Assembly (NCBI GenBank): GCA_024742485.1
Contig: JANSYK010000003.1
Location: forward strand, 124,001-188,000
From: Alphaproteobacteria bacterium
Lineage (GTDB): Bacteria; Pseudomonadota; Alphaproteobacteria; Rhizobiales; Rhizobiaceae
Direction of reading: 5' to 3'
DNA: 64,000 nucleotides
Below the pieces are notes generated by a model. It was not told the DNA's origin and did no database searches. It was given only the letters and a program-made list of their open reading frames with translations. Shown here piece by piece: positions 29,310 through 39,442 of this stretch. Every line of letters starts with the position of its first letter. Within the stretch, counting starts at the first letter, position 1. Made by a program: the position numbers and the translations under genes.

Positions 29310-30269
29310 ATGAACTACCTGACAGGACGGCTGGTCACATTTCCGCTCGTCTTGCTGGGCGTATCGCTGATTGTCTTCATCGCCATCAGACTGGTGCCCG
29401 GCGACTCGATCACCGCGATGCTTGGCACCGAAGCCGGTCTGCTGACACCAAAGCAACGAGAGGCGCTGGCCGCCTATTTCGGCATCGATCAGCCTTGGTT
29501 CATTCAATATTGGCGCTGGCTTTATGATCTCTTTCACGGCGATCTTGGCGTATCCGTCACCTACGGCCGGCCGGTGCTCGATGTGATCCTGGAACGGTTT
29601 CCCCTGACTCTGGAACTGGCGCTCCTGTCGATGATTGTCGCCCTTCTCGTCGGCGTCCCGGCGGGTGTCTATGCCGCCACCCATAACGAGCAGCCGTCAG
29701 ACCTCGGTGTGCGCATCATCGCAATGGTGGGGCAGTCGACACCGAATTTCGTCCTCGGCCTGGTGATCATCTACATCCTGTCGGCAGGATTCGGGATCCT
29801 GCCCGTCATGGGCACATTCACCTCGATCTGGCAGGATCCACTGACCAATCTGAGCCAGATGATCTTGCCGGCCGTTACCCTCGGATTTGCCTTCGCCGCC
29901 TCCGTGACCCGGATTTCACGGTCTGCCATGCTGGATATTCTCAAGGATGACTATGTGAGGACGGCCCGCAGCAAGGGCGCGTCATCACGCGCCGTCATCT
30001 GGCGCCATGCTCTGCCAAATGCATTGATCCCGGTGGTGACGCTGAGTGGCATCGAATTCAGCTATTTGCTGGGCGGTGCCGTCATCGTTGAACAGATTTT
30101 TGCATTGCCGGGTCTTGGTCGCCTGGTGCTGGATGCGATATTGCAGCGCGACTATGCGCTCGTGCAGGGAACCGTCCTGTTCATCGCGTTCAATGTCATG
30201 GTCGTCAATCTTCTGGTTGATCTGGCCTATGCGACACTGGATCCCCGTATCCGGCTGGGTGAACGCTGA
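29310..30269 (+). CDS. ABC transporter permease (DppB-like)
   Basis: MNYLTGRLVTFPLVLLGVSLIVFIAIRLVPGDSITAMLG...DDYVRTARSKGASSRAVIWRHALPNALIPV. Confidence 0.95.
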   Translation: MNYLTGRLVTFPLVLLGVSLIVFIAIRLVPGDSITAMLGTEAGLLTPKQREALAAYFGIDQPWFIQYWRWLYDLFHGDLGVSVTYGRPVLDVILERFPLTLELALLSMIVALLVGVPAGVYAATHNEQPSDLGVRIIAMVGQSTPNFVLGLVIIYILSAGFGILPVMGTFTSIWQDPLTNLSQMILPAVTLGFAFAASVTRISRSAMLDILKDDYVRTARSKGASSRAVIWRHALPNALIPVVTLSGIEFSYLLGGAVIVEQIFALPGLGRLVLDAILQRDYALVQGTVLFIAFNVMVVNLLVDLAYATLDPRIRLGER

Positions 30270-31108
30270 TGGAACAGGTCAGAGCGATTGCCCGTCATAC
30301 CAGCGGCCGCATCGGCGGTGCCATCGTGCTCGTGTGCCTTCTGGCCGCGGCCCTTGGCGCACTTGGCTGGACGCCGCACGATCCCTTGATGCAATACCGC
30401 CTGGACCGCCTTCACGCGCCAAACGGCACCTATTGGATGGGCACCGATCTGTTTGGCCGGGACGTGGCAAGCCGGCTGATGGTGGGGATCGGACAATCCT
30501 TCACCGTGGCGTTTTTCTCCGTCGCTTTTGCAACACTGACCGGAACCGTCCTCGGCCTGGCAGCCGCATGGCTCGGTCGCCGGTGGGACGGTACGCTGAT
30601 GCGGCTGATGGATATGCTGATGGCCTTTCCGGCAATCCTGCTGGCGCTGCTGATTATCGCGATCATCGGTCCTGGATTGTGGACAAGCGTCATCGCCATC
30701 GCGGTCATCTACACGCCGATCTTCACGCGTGTCGTGCGTGGACCGGCCCTGTCGCTCAAGGAGCGCGAATTCGTCGATGCCGCACGCACATTCGGCAGCA
30801 GCCAGAGCTACATTCTCTCTCGCCATCTCCTTCTCAATCTGGTCGCACCGCTGACAGTCCAGGTCACGCTGGCGCTCGCCTGGGCCTTGCTGACCGAAGC
30901 GGGTCTGAGCTTCCTCGGCCTTGGCACTCAGCCGCCAACCCCATCGCTGGGTCTGATGCTGAGCGACAGCCGCAATCTTATGGAAACGGCCCCCTGGCTG
31001 ATGGTGTTCCCGGGATTGGCGATCATGATCAGCATTCTGGGCTTCAATCTTCTGGGTGATGCGCTGCGCGACATTCTTGACCCGAAGATGCGGAGGTCAC
31101 TGGCATGA
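30269..31108 (+). CDS. ABC transporter permease (DppC-like)
   Basis: APNGTYWMGTDLFGRDVASRLMVGIGQSFTVAF...EREFVDAARTFGSSQSYILSRHLLLN. Confidence 0.95.
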   Translation: MEQVRAIARHTSGRIGGAIVLVCLLAAALGALGWTPHDPLMQYRLDRLHAPNGTYWMGTDLFGRDVASRLMVGIGQSFTVAFFSVAFATLTGTVLGLAAAWLGRRWDGTLMRLMDMLMAFPAILLALLIIAIIGPGLWTSVIAIAVIYTPIFTRVVRGPALSLKEREFVDAARTFGSSQSYILSRHLLLNLVAPLTVQVTLALAWALLTEAGLSFLGLGTQPPTPSLGLMLSDSRNLMETAPWLMVFPGLAIMISILGFNLLGDALRDILDPKMRRSLA

Positions 31109-32886
31109 CCGCGCTTCTTTCCGTTTCCGGTCTGCGCGTGGGTTTCGGGCGCGATCCGCAAAACCACGAAATCGTCCATGGGGTGAGCTTCGATCTTGCC
31201 GCCGGCGAAACGCTGGCCGTGGTGGGAGAGAGCGGTTCAGGCAAGTCGGTCACCGCTCTGTCGATCAATCGCCTGATTGATTTCGGCGGTGGACGGATCA
31301 CCGGCGGTTCGATTGTACTGCAGCGCACCGACGGCTCCAGCACGGACCTGGCCCAGGCCGATGAGGCACAGCTGACCCGCATTCGCGGCGCCGAGATCAG
31401 CATGATTTTCCAGGAGCCGATGACGTCACTCAATCCGGTTTTGACAATCGGCACGCAGATCGAGGAATCCTTCCGTCTGCATCGCGGATTGACCGGCAGG
31501 CAGGCGAAAGCCGCTGCCCGGGACGCGCTCGATCGCGTGCGCATTCCCGACGCCGCGCGGCGGCTCAAATACAATCCCAACCAGCTGTCCGGCGGCATGT
31601 TGCAACGCGTGATGATCGCCATTGCGCTGGCCTGCAGCCCCCGCATCTTGATCGCCGACGAGCCGACAACGGCTCTGGACGTGACGGTACAGGCGCAGAT
31701 CCTGGCCCTCCTGGCGGAACTGAAGCGCGAAACCGGCATGTCGATGATCTTCATCACCCATGACATCGGTCTTGTCGCCGGCATTGCCGACAAGGTCATG
31801 GTCATGCAGGCCGGAGAAGCGGTTGAGCAGGGAGAACTCAATCAGGTTCTCGACGACCCGCAACATGCCTATACGCGGCATTTGCTCCACGCCGTGCCGC
31901 ATTTTTCCAGTGGCCGGGCAACACGCATCGATGGTCAGAGGGGCACGTCGGCCTCCACCGAGCCGGCGCTCAAGGTTGACGGTCTGGTCGTTCGTTTCCC
32001 GGTGAAAGGCGGATTGTTCGGCCGCGCAACCGGTGCAGTTCATGCGGTTGATGGTGTCGATTTCGATCTGCTGCCGGGTGAGACACTGGCCATCGTCGGT
32101 GAGAGCGGTTCGGGAAAGTCAACGACGGCCCGCGCGGTTCTCGGCCTCGAGCAATCGACACGCGGTGCCTTCACCATCGGCAAAGCTGCTGCTGCGGCGG
32201 AGGGTGTCCGGCCCATGCAGATGGTGTTTCAAAACCCCTATGCCTCGCTCAATCCGCGGCTGACCGTGCAGAGCATACTGGCCGAACCGGTCATCGCCAG
32301 TGGCGGCCGCACCGATGCGCGGACGCTGTCGAGGATGACGAAGCTTCTGGCGCGCGTCGGACTGACCGAGGATTGTCTGCAGCGCTATCCACATGAATTT
32401 TCCGGAGGGCAGCGCCAGAGATTGTGTATCGCGCGGGCACTCATGCTCAACCCGTCCGTCGTGGTCCTCGATGAGGCTGTTTCCGCCCTGGACGTCTCCG
32501 TGCAGGCCGACGTACTGGAATTGCTGGTTGACCTTCAGCAGGAGTTCAAGCTCGCTTATCTGTTCATTTCGCATGACATGGCGGTCGTCGAGCGGATCGC
32601 ACACCGGATCGCGGTCATTTATGCGGGCCAGATCGTGGAAATCGGCGAGGCCGCATCAGTGCTTGCGGAGCCCCGGCACTCCTATACGCGCAAGCTTATT
32701 GCAGCCGTGCCGGCCATCGATCGGCGGCATGAGACGTTTGAAATCGACATGCGACAGGTTCCTTCTCTTGTGCGCCCGCTTGGATTTGAACCACAACCGG
32801 CCGATTGGCAAAGTTTTGGGCCGGATCATCTCGCGCGGACAGAGGCCCCGGACGGCGCAAAGCCGCTGGTGACCGACGATGCCTGA
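31105..32886 (+). CDS. Fused dual ATPase ABC transporter ATP-binding protein (DppD-DppF-like)
   Basis: 593 aa; two complete ABC modules (GESGSGKS twice; LSGGMLQR/LIADEPTTALD and FSGGQRQR/VLDEAVSALD). Confidence 0.95.
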   Translation: MTALLSVSGLRVGFGRDPQNHEIVHGVSFDLAAGETLAVVGESGSGKSVTALSINRLIDFGGGRITGGSIVLQRTDGSSTDLAQADEAQLTRIRGAEISMIFQEPMTSLNPVLTIGTQIEESFRLHRGLTGRQAKAAARDALDRVRIPDAARRLKYNPNQLSGGMLQRVMIAIALACSPRILIADEPTTALDVTVQAQILALLAELKRETGMSMIFITHDIGLVAGIADKVMVMQAGEAVEQGELNQVLDDPQHAYTRHLLHAVPHFSSGRATRIDGQRGTSASTEPALKVDGLVVRFPVKGGLFGRATGAVHAVDGVDFDLLPGETLAIVGESGSGKSTTARAVLGLEQSTRGAFTIGKAAAAAEGVRPMQMVFQNPYASLNPRLTVQSILAEPVIASGGRTDARTLSRMTKLLARVGLTEDCLQRYPHEFSGGQRQRLCIARALMLNPSVVVLDEAVSALDVSVQADVLELLVDLQQEFKLAYLFISHDMAVVERIAHRIAVIYAGQIVEIGEAASVLAEPRHSYTRKLIAAVPAIDRRHETFEIDMRQVPSLVRPLGFEPQPADWQSFGPDHLARTEAPDGAKPLVTDDA

Positions 32887-33916
32887 TCCGCGCGACAAAC
32901 AAGGTGCGGCTCATGCGGATCTGACCCGCCGTTTCGAACGAGCGTTCGAGCCGCTGCAGACATCGGTGACCGAAGGGCGTATCCCGGGCGGCGTGCTCGG
33001 CATTGTTGACCGAACCCATGGCCGCATCATCCGGGAAAGCGGTTCGGCGCAGCTGGTTCCGGTCAAACGGCCAATGCGCACCGACACATGGTTCGATCTG
33101 GCCTCCCTGACTAAGGTGATTTTCACGACGCCACGCATTCTTGCGCTGGCGGAAACCGGAACGATCGAACTGGATGCGCCGCTTGTATCCGTTTTGCCGG
33201 ACCTGCGGCAATATGATGGGGGCGCCTGGGAACGCAAGGTCACGTTTCGCCAGTGTCTCGGGCATCAGACGCCCTTTCCCGCGGTGGAACCGATCTACAC
33301 CTATGGCCGCGATGCCGATCTTTTGCGGGCCTTTGTGCTGCAGCGGGAATGGACGGCGGGTGACCCGGTCTATTCGGACATCAATTTCATCCTGTTGGGC
33401 TTTGCCCTGGAGCGATTATCCGGCAAGACCATCCGGCAGATGGATCCCGGGCCGGGTTTCGCCTTTGGGGCCGATCCGGGATCGGTGGCCGCGACGGAGG
33501 ATTGCACCTGGCGACACCGGGTGCTCAGGGGCGAAGTACATGACGACAATTGCGCCGCCCTGAAAGGTGCCGGCCACGCCGGACTTTTCGGGACCGCATC
33601 ATCGGTCCTGGATTTTGCCGAAGGGTTGCTTCACGGAACAACAGCCTCGCAAAGCTCGATCGATCTGATGCGCGCGCCGCTCTCGGCAACCCGCACCCAT
33701 GGTTGGGAGCGGCCTCACGAAGGCTGGTTCGGCGGCAGCAACTGCAGTGCGGGAACAATCGGGCATACCGGGTTTACGGGCACCGGCCTCTGGATCGATT
33801 TCGATCGTGGCAGGGCGTGGACACTTCTGACAAACCGCATCCATCCGACCCGGCACTTCGATTCCGGTATCGCGTCGCTCCGCCAGGCGGTGAGCAACCG
33901 TGTCTCGCAAGAATAG
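32879..33916 (+). CDS. Serine hydrolase (class C beta-lactamase-like)
   Basis: SLTK (SxxK) motif in [15 protein letters not shown] (YxN-equivalent); [15 protein letters not shown]-terminal motif. Confidence 0.9.
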   Translation: MPDPRDKQGAAHADLTRRFERAFEPLQTSVTEGRIPGGVLGIVDRTHGRIIRESGSAQLVPVKRPMRTDTWFDLASLTKVIFTTPRILALAETGTIELDAPLVSVLPDLRQYDGGAWERKVTFRQCLGHQTPFPAVEPIYTYGRDADLLRAFVLQREWTAGDPVYSDINFILLGFALERLSGKTIRQMDPGPGFAFGADPGSVAATEDCTWRHRVLRGEVHDDNCAALKGAGHAGLFGTASSVLDFAEGLLHGTTASQSSIDLMRAPLSATRTHGWERPHEGWFGGSNCSAGTIGHTGFTGTGLWIDFDRGRAWTLLTNRIHPTRHFDSGIASLRQAVSNRVSQE

Positions 33917-33926
33917 GAAAGACGTT

Positions 33927-35042
33927 ATGAAACCAATCTGGGCCGTCGGCCTGATGACGGGAACCGTGTTGGACGGCAATATCGATGTCGCGCTGATCAG
34001 GACCGACGGGGAGGGCATCGATGCGTTCGGACCCTATACGCTGGCGCCCTATCCGCAATCGATCCGCGACCTGCTGGAGGAAACGGTCGAACAGGCCCGG
34101 GCCTGGAATTTCAACGGTGCAGAACCGGCGATCTTCCGGCAGGCCGAAGAAGCGCTGACACGCGCCCAGTCCGAAGCCGTCCGCGATCTGGTGGAAAGCC
34201 ACGGACTGACCATGGCCGATATCGGTGTGGTCGGCTTTCATGGTCAAACCGTCCTGCACCGCGCACCACAGCCGGGCCGGCTCGGCGAAACACGGCAGCT
34301 TGGCGATGGCGAACTGATGCAGAGTATCCTTGATACCCGCGTCGTCTATGATTTTCGTTCGGCCGATATGGCCGCCGGTGGACAGGGCGCCCCATTGTCG
34401 GCGGCCTATCATGCCGCGCTTTTGCGCAAGGCCGGCGCTGGCGTCGATACAGCGGCGCTCAATCTTGGCGGAGTCGCCAACATCACATGGCAGGATGATG
34501 ACGGCGGATTGATCGCCTTTGATACCGGACCGGCCAACGCGCCACTGAACGATTTCGTCAAATCGAAGGGGCTCGGTGAAATGGATGAGGGCGGCGTGCT
34601 TGCGGCGGCCGGAACCGTCGATGAATCCCGCCTCGCCGAGCTTTTGAAACACCCCTATATGGCGGCGCCCTATCCAAAGTCGCTCGACCGTTTCGACTTC
34701 GGTGCGGCGATGGCCGATGGCATGAACACGCAGGATGGCGCGGCGCTTCTGGCGGCCTTCACGGCATCGGCGGTGGGCAAGGCGCTCGACCTGTTGCCGC
34801 AGCGGCCCAAGAGGCTGGTGGTCTGTGGTGGCGGCCGTCACAATCCGACGATCATGGAAATGCTGGGCCCACGCGCCGGTGTGGAGGCCGTTCCGGCTGA
34901 GACATACGGCTGGAGCGGCGACGCGGTTGAGGCGCAGTGTTTTGCCTTCCTCGCCGTGCGGGTGCTGAGAGGACTACCCATCAGCTTTCCGACAACAACA
35001 GGCGTCCCGCAGCCGATGCTCGGGGGGCGTATTGCCGGATAG
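33927..35042 (+). CDS. anmK: Anhydro-N-acetylmuramic acid kinase
   Basis: [24 protein letters not shown]...[12 protein letters not shown]...[11 protein letters not shown]...[14 protein letters not shown]. Confidence 0.96.
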   Translation: MKPIWAVGLMTGTVLDGNIDVALIRTDGEGIDAFGPYTLAPYPQSIRDLLEETVEQARAWNFNGAEPAIFRQAEEALTRAQSEAVRDLVESHGLTMADIGVVGFHGQTVLHRAPQPGRLGETRQLGDGELMQSILDTRVVYDFRSADMAAGGQGAPLSAAYHAALLRKAGAGVDTAALNLGGVANITWQDDDGGLIAFDTGPANAPLNDFVKSKGLGEMDEGGVLAAAGTVDESRLAELLKHPYMAAPYPKSLDRFDFGAAMADGMNTQDGAALLAAFTASAVGKALDLLPQRPKRLVVCGGGRHNPTIMEMLGPRAGVEAVPAETYGWSGDAVEAQCFAFLAVRVLRGLPISFPTTTGVPQPMLGGRIAG

Positions 35043-35072
35043 ATGATCGCTGAGAGAGGCACCCGCTGGACG

Positions 35073-35495
35073 TCAAAACCTCTTCTGCAGATAGATGCGG
35101 CTGCGGCCGATCGGAAAATCCGGAAGAACCCCGAAAGGTTTGTAACCTTGGCGCTCATAGGCCTTCGCCGCTTTTGGATTGAACGTGTCGATCAGCGCGC
35201 CGATGCAGCCGCGTGCAATGGCCTCCTGTTCTGCCGCCTCCAGCATCTGCCCGGCCAGCCGCTGGCCGCGCATGGTTTCATCGACCCAAAGCCATTGCAT
35301 GTAGAGCCAGCCCCAGGCGGTGTATCCGGAAATGCCGCCCGTCAATGTGCCTTCGCTGTTTCGGACGAACACGGCAATGGGGGTGCGCGCTTCCGGTCCG
35401 ACATCGCTGTCGTTGAATGCCGAAAGCTGTTCGTGCAGACGCTTGAGGTCCTCTGCAGCGGGATCTGCCGTTATCTCAAGCGTCTTGTCCATCAT
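35073..35495 (-). CDS. GNAT family N-acetyltransferase
   Basis: WLYMQWLWVDETMRGQRLAGQMLEAAEQEAIARGCIGALIDTFNPKAAKAYERQGYKPFGVLPDFPIG. Confidence 0.92.
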   Translation of the reverse strand: MMDKTLEITADPAAEDLKRLHEQLSAFNDSDVGPEARTPIAVFVRNSEGTLTGGISGYTAWGWLYMQWLWVDETMRGQRLAGQMLEAAEQEAIARGCIGALIDTFNPKAAKAYERQGYKPFGVLPDFPIGRSRIYLQKRF

Positions 35496-35514
35496 GTGAT
35501 CCTGAGCATTGGTT

Positions 35515-35527
35515 GAATGATTTATTC
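35515..35527. promoter_or_regulatory. Candidate RpiR/MurR operator in GNAT / rpiR-type divergent region
   Basis: GAATGATTTATTC; 11/13 identical to the murQ upstream site GAATAAATTATTC. Confidence 0.5.
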
Positions 35528-35615
35528 TAATGGCCTCTCATCCTTTCGGTCAAAAACCCGCCAGCTTGACAATGCCGGAAAGACCCACATCCTGTCGCCC
35601 ATCAAGGAGACCTGA

Positions 35616-36464
35616 ATGTCCATTCTTGTGAAGATCGAAGCAGCACTTGACGACATGTCCCCGGGCGATCAGCAGATTGGGCAATTTGTGGTCGCCAAAC
35701 CTGAACACGTGCTGCGGCTCTCATCGGCAGCGCTCGCGGCCGAAACGGGCACCAGCCAGTCCAGCATCGTCAAATTCAGCCAGAAGCTCGGCTTCAAGGG
35801 CTATTCCGATCTCAAGCTCGCCGTCAGCGAGGCGCGGGCGCAGCGGCAGGAAATTCCCGATGGCCTCATCCACGGAACCATTCAGGCAAGTGATGACTAT
35901 GCGATGGTGGTCAGGAAACTGACCAGCAGCAAATTGCTGTCGATCCAGCAGACACTTCAGGTCAACAAGGAAATCGACATTCGCCGGGCCCTCGACCTGC
36001 TGAACGCGGCCCGGCGTATCCACCTTGTCGGGGTCGGCGCGTCGTCCCTCGTCGCACGGGACTTTGCCTACAAACTGTTGAAGCTCGGCCACAATGCCCA
36101 TTACGACAGCGACATCCACATTCAGATGGCCAATGCCTCGACTCTGGGAGAAGGGGATGTGCTCTTTGCCCTGTCCTATTCGGGCAGCAGCAAGGAGACG
36201 GTCAAGATTGCCGAATTCGCCAAACAATGCGGCGCAAGGGTGATCGGTGTCTCCCGCGTGGCCAAGAACCCGCTGGACCGTGTTGCCGACATCAGACTGT
36301 TCACGGTTGCCGACGAGGATAAGGTCCGCAGTTCAGCCATCACCGCGCGAGACGCGCAACTGACCCTGACCGATCTTCTGTTCATTCTGCTGGTGCAGAC
36401 CCAGCCCGACGCCAATGAACACATCCTCAAAAGTGAAGCCGCGATGGCCGTGCTGAACGGGTGA
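35616..36464 (+). CDS. MurR/RpiR family transcriptional regulator (HTH + SIS)
   Basis: ALAAETGTSQSSIVKFSQKLGFKGYSDLKLAVSEA HTH; HLVGVGASSLVARDFAYKLLKLG SIS domain. Confidence 0.95.
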   Translation: MSILVKIEAALDDMSPGDQQIGQFVVAKPEHVLRLSSAALAAETGTSQSSIVKFSQKLGFKGYSDLKLAVSEARAQRQEIPDGLIHGTIQASDDYAMVVRKLTSSKLLSIQQTLQVNKEIDIRRALDLLNAARRIHLVGVGASSLVARDFAYKLLKLGHNAHYDSDIHIQMANASTLGEGDVLFALSYSGSSKETVKIAEFAKQCGARVIGVSRVAKNPLDRVADIRLFTVADEDKVRSSAITARDAQLTLTDLLFILLVQTQPDANEHILKSEAAMAVLNG

Positions 36465-36586
36465 CGGTGGCGTTGCCGAAGCCGTGATGTTGGCTGTGCG
36501 GCCCAACATATTCGACCAATCCCAATCATAAATCTGTGGTGCTGTGTGATGTGTTCGACCGGTGAGGGATGTCGGCCGGTCAAATC

Positions 36587-36618
36587 CACAATATTTGTGA
36601 ATAAAAATTTTGTTCACA
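36587..36618. promoter_or_regulatory. Overlapping inverted repeats upstream of CoA-transferase operon
   Basis: CACAA-TAT-TTGTG (36587-36599) overlapping TGTGAA-T-AAAA-A-TTTT-G-TTCACA (36596-36618); further TGTTCACA half-site at 36667-36674. Confidence 0.55.
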
Positions 36619-36719
36619 TAGAAACATAAATCACTGTAATCGTTGAGTCTCCCGTTCGAGGGCTAATGTTCACAACGTGCGTTGGGTCGCTACCTCTTTC
36701 CTGAGGCATCTCTACCAAC

Positions 36720-36748
36720 TTGACAATTCACTAGTAAAAAAATATTTC
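36720..36748 (+). promoter_or_regulatory. Sigma70-like promoter candidate
   Basis: TTGACA (36720-36725), 17 bp, TATTTC (36743-36748); AT-rich leader and GGGAGG RBS before ATG 36773. Confidence 0.4.
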
Positions 36749-36772
36749 CTATATCAATTATTGGGAGGTGTT

Positions 36773-37963
36773 ATGGAATCGCAGCCGCCAGTCGATCTGC
36801 CGTTGGACGGCATCACTGTTCTGGATTTCTCACAATTTCTGGCAGGGCCCATGTGCGCGATGCGCCTGGCCGATCTCGGTGCCGACGTCATCAAGATTGA
36901 ACGGCCCGGCAGTGGCGATCTTTGTCGAAAGCTCTGCGTGGCCGACCAGTGGCTGGGTGAGGACAGTCTTCTGTTCCACACGATCAACCGCAACAAGAAG
37001 AGCGTTGTCGCCGACCTGAAAGACGCCGAAGATCTGTCCCGTGTCAAAGCGCTGATCCAACGCGCGGATGTGATGGTTCACAACAACCGGCCCGGTGTGA
37101 TGGAACGGATCGGTCTTGGCTATTCGGAGATCAACGAGCTGAACCCCATGATGATCTACGGTGTGGTCTCCGGCTACGGGCCATCTGGACCGTGGAAGGA
37201 CAAACCCGGGCAGGATCTTCTTGCTCAGGCACGGTCCGGCATGACATGGCTCAGTGGAGATGGCGGACAGGGTCCGGTGCCGATGGGCATTTCGATCACC
37301 GACATCACCGCCGGCGCACATCTGGTCCAGGGCATATTGGCGGCCCTGTTCCGGCGCGCCAAGCGCGGGCAGGGCGCTCTGGTTGAGGTCAGTCTCGTGG
37401 CTTCGGCCATGGACCTGCAGTTCGAGCAATTCACCAGCTATTTGCATGGGTCACGGCAGCAACCTGCCCGAAGCCGGTTGAACGGTGCCAATGTGAATGC
37501 CGCGGCACCCTATGGCCTGTTTCGAACCAATGACGGTTTCATCGCGATAGCCATGACGCCGATCGCGGAGCTTCAGGCGATACTTGGACTTGAGACGCTT
37601 GGTCCGCTGTCGGATCCGGCGGTGGCCTTTGCCAGGCGGGACGAGATCAAACAGATCCTGCAGGACCATTTGCTGACAGGGGCCACCAGCCATTGGCTGA
37701 GCCTTCTGGAACCGGCTGGCCTGTGGTGCAGCGAAGTTCTGGATTGGCCGCAGCTTGAGGCGACCGGTGCGTTGGACGCCCTTGAAGCGGTTCAGACCGT
37801 TTCCGGCCCACAGGGCCAAGACATTCATACAACAACCTGTCCCATCCGGATCGACGGCCGCGCCCTGCCATGTGACCGCGGCGCACCGGCGCTTGGCGCC
37901 GATACGCAGGATGTCATCGCCGGTTTGTCGAATGATCACACCGCAAGGGGGGCCGTCGCGTGA
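36773..37963 (+). CDS. CaiB/BaiF family CoA-transferase
   Basis: [39 protein letters not shown]...[16 protein letters not shown]. Confidence 0.95.
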   Translation: MESQPPVDLPLDGITVLDFSQFLAGPMCAMRLADLGADVIKIERPGSGDLCRKLCVADQWLGEDSLLFHTINRNKKSVVADLKDAEDLSRVKALIQRADVMVHNNRPGVMERIGLGYSEINELNPMMIYGVVSGYGPSGPWKDKPGQDLLAQARSGMTWLSGDGGQGPVPMGISITDITAGAHLVQGILAALFRRAKRGQGALVEVSLVASAMDLQFEQFTSYLHGSRQQPARSRLNGANVNAAAPYGLFRTNDGFIAIAMTPIAELQAILGLETLGPLSDPAVAFARRDEIKQILQDHLLTGATSHWLSLLEPAGLWCSEVLDWPQLEATGALDALEAVQTVSGPQGQDIHTTTCPIRIDGRALPCDRGAPALGADTQDVIAGLSNDHTARGAVA

Positions 37964-38409
37964 TAGTTGAAGCGTTCTTTGAAGACTATCGGATTGATTA
38001 CACACGCCAGACCTTCGGTCGCACGATCACCGAGGCCGACATCGTGATGCATGCTGGCCAGACCGGCGATTTTTTCCCGCATCACATGGACAAGGAATGG
38101 TGTGCGACCCAGGATTTCGGTCAACGCATTGCCCATGGAACGCTCATATTTTCCGTTGCGGTCGGCATGACGGCATCGACCATCAATCCGCGTGCCTTGT
38201 CCTATGGCTATGACAAGCTGCGCTTCATTCGTCCCGTTCATATCGGCGACACCATCAAGGTCTCGGCAAAAATCAGCGAAAAGCGGGATCATCCGAAACG
38301 AGGGTCCCATGGCTTCGTCCATGAGACCGTCGAAGTGACAAACCAGAACGATGACTCCGTCCTGGTTTGCCAACACCTCTATCTCGTCGAACGCAGGACA
38401 CCGATCTGA
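37960..38409 (+). CDS. MaoC family dehydratase
   Basis: 149 aa; [49 protein letters not shown] hot-dog/MaoC motif. Confidence 0.92.
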   Translation: MIVEAFFEDYRIDYTRQTFGRTITEADIVMHAGQTGDFFPHHMDKEWCATQDFGQRIAHGTLIFSVAVGMTASTINPRALSYGYDKLRFIRPVHIGDTIKVSAKISEKRDHPKRGSHGFVHETVEVTNQNDDSVLVCQHLYLVERRTPI

Positions 38410-38476
38410 TCGTCCTGTCGGGTGGGGGAAATCGCGTCGGCCTGGCGCAAACAGCTTTCTTGAAGGAGGAGCAGAC

Positions 38477-39442
38477 ATGACTATCAATATCTCGAAACTG
38501 GTTGCCACGACCGCCGTGCTGACCGTGATGGCCTCGGCGTCGATGGCTCAGGATAAGGGCCCCTACGGGCATTCCAACAACGGCCTGAGCTTTCCTTTTG
38601 CATCAGCCATCGCCAAGGGCTTTCAGGACGCTGCCGACGCTGTTGGTGCCGAGGCGATCATCCTCGACGCGCAAGGCGATGTTCTCAAGCAGACCAATGA
38701 CATCGATGACCTGCTGGCCCAGGGCGTCAAGGGCATTGCGATCGTGCCGAATGATTCAGCCGTTGCAACGGCGTGGGCCGACAAGGCTGCAGCACAGGGC
38801 GTCGAAGTGGTCGCCTCCGCGTCCCAGATCGGAGATCCGGCGACACGCCCGATTGATGATGTCTACGAGAGTCTGGCGGCTCTGGTTACCCAGCAGGAAG
38901 TCTCCGCCGGCCGCGAGGTTGGCCTGATGGCGGCGCGACTGCTGAAGGGAATGGACAATCCAAAGGTTGCGATCATCGAGGGTGCAGCAGGTTACGCTGA
39001 AGTGGCCCAGCGCACCGAAGGGTTTGAAATGGGCATGAAGGAGGCTGGCCAGAACTACACGATCGTTGCAGCTCAGCCAGGCGACTGGACGGCTGAAAAG
39101 GGTGAGGCCGTATGCCAGAATATCCTGGCGTCCAATCCGGAGGTCGATCTGTTCTTCAACCAGGCGGATGACATGGTGGTGGGTTGCGCGCGGGCTGTCG
39201 AGGCAGCCGGCTCAAAGGCCAAGCTGCTTGGTTTTGGTGGTTCGAAGCTGGCGATTGCGGCGCTGAAGGACGGCAAGATCCACGGTACGGTCTGCTACAA
39301 GCCGGAAGAAATCGGCCGCATCTCGTTCACGGTCCTGTACGAGATCGCGAACGGAACCAAGGACTATGAGGCAGAATTCATCACCTATCCGACACCGGCC
39401 GTGACCATCGACAATGTCGATGATTGTGTTGGTCAGTGGTAG
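38477..39442 (+). CDS. Sugar ABC transporter substrate-binding protein (RbsB-like)
   Basis: Signal MTINISKLVATTAVLTVMASASMAQ; periplasmic-binding domain, GIAIVPNDSAVATAWADKAAAQGVEVV. Confidence 0.93.
   Translation: MTINISKLVATTAVLTVMASASMAQDKGPYGHSNNGLSFPFASAIAKGFQDAADAVGAEAIILDAQGDVLKQTNDIDDLLAQGVKGIAIVPNDSAVATAWADKAAAQGVEVVASASQIGDPATRPIDDVYESLAALVTQQEVSAGREVGLMAARLLKGMDNPKVAIIEGAAGYAEVAQRTEGFEMGMKEAGQNYTIVAAQPGDWTAEKGEAVCQNILASNPEVDLFFNQADDMVVGCARAVEAAGSKAKLLGFGGSKLAIAALKDGKIHGTVCYKPEEIGRISFTVLYEIANGTKDYEAEFITYPTPAVTIDNVDDCVGQW

Noticed and set aside
31105-32886. Possible degenerate ATP site in the fused dipeptide-type ATPase
   Set aside because: Both halves keep Walker A, an SGG signature and Walker B with Glu (ADEP / LDEA), so no asymmetry comparable to the 4-6 kb ATPases.
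32879-33916. Antibiotic resistance beta-lactamase
   Set aside because: Operon context with anmK and a muropeptide-type importer and no evident signal peptide favour a metabolic serine hydrolase.
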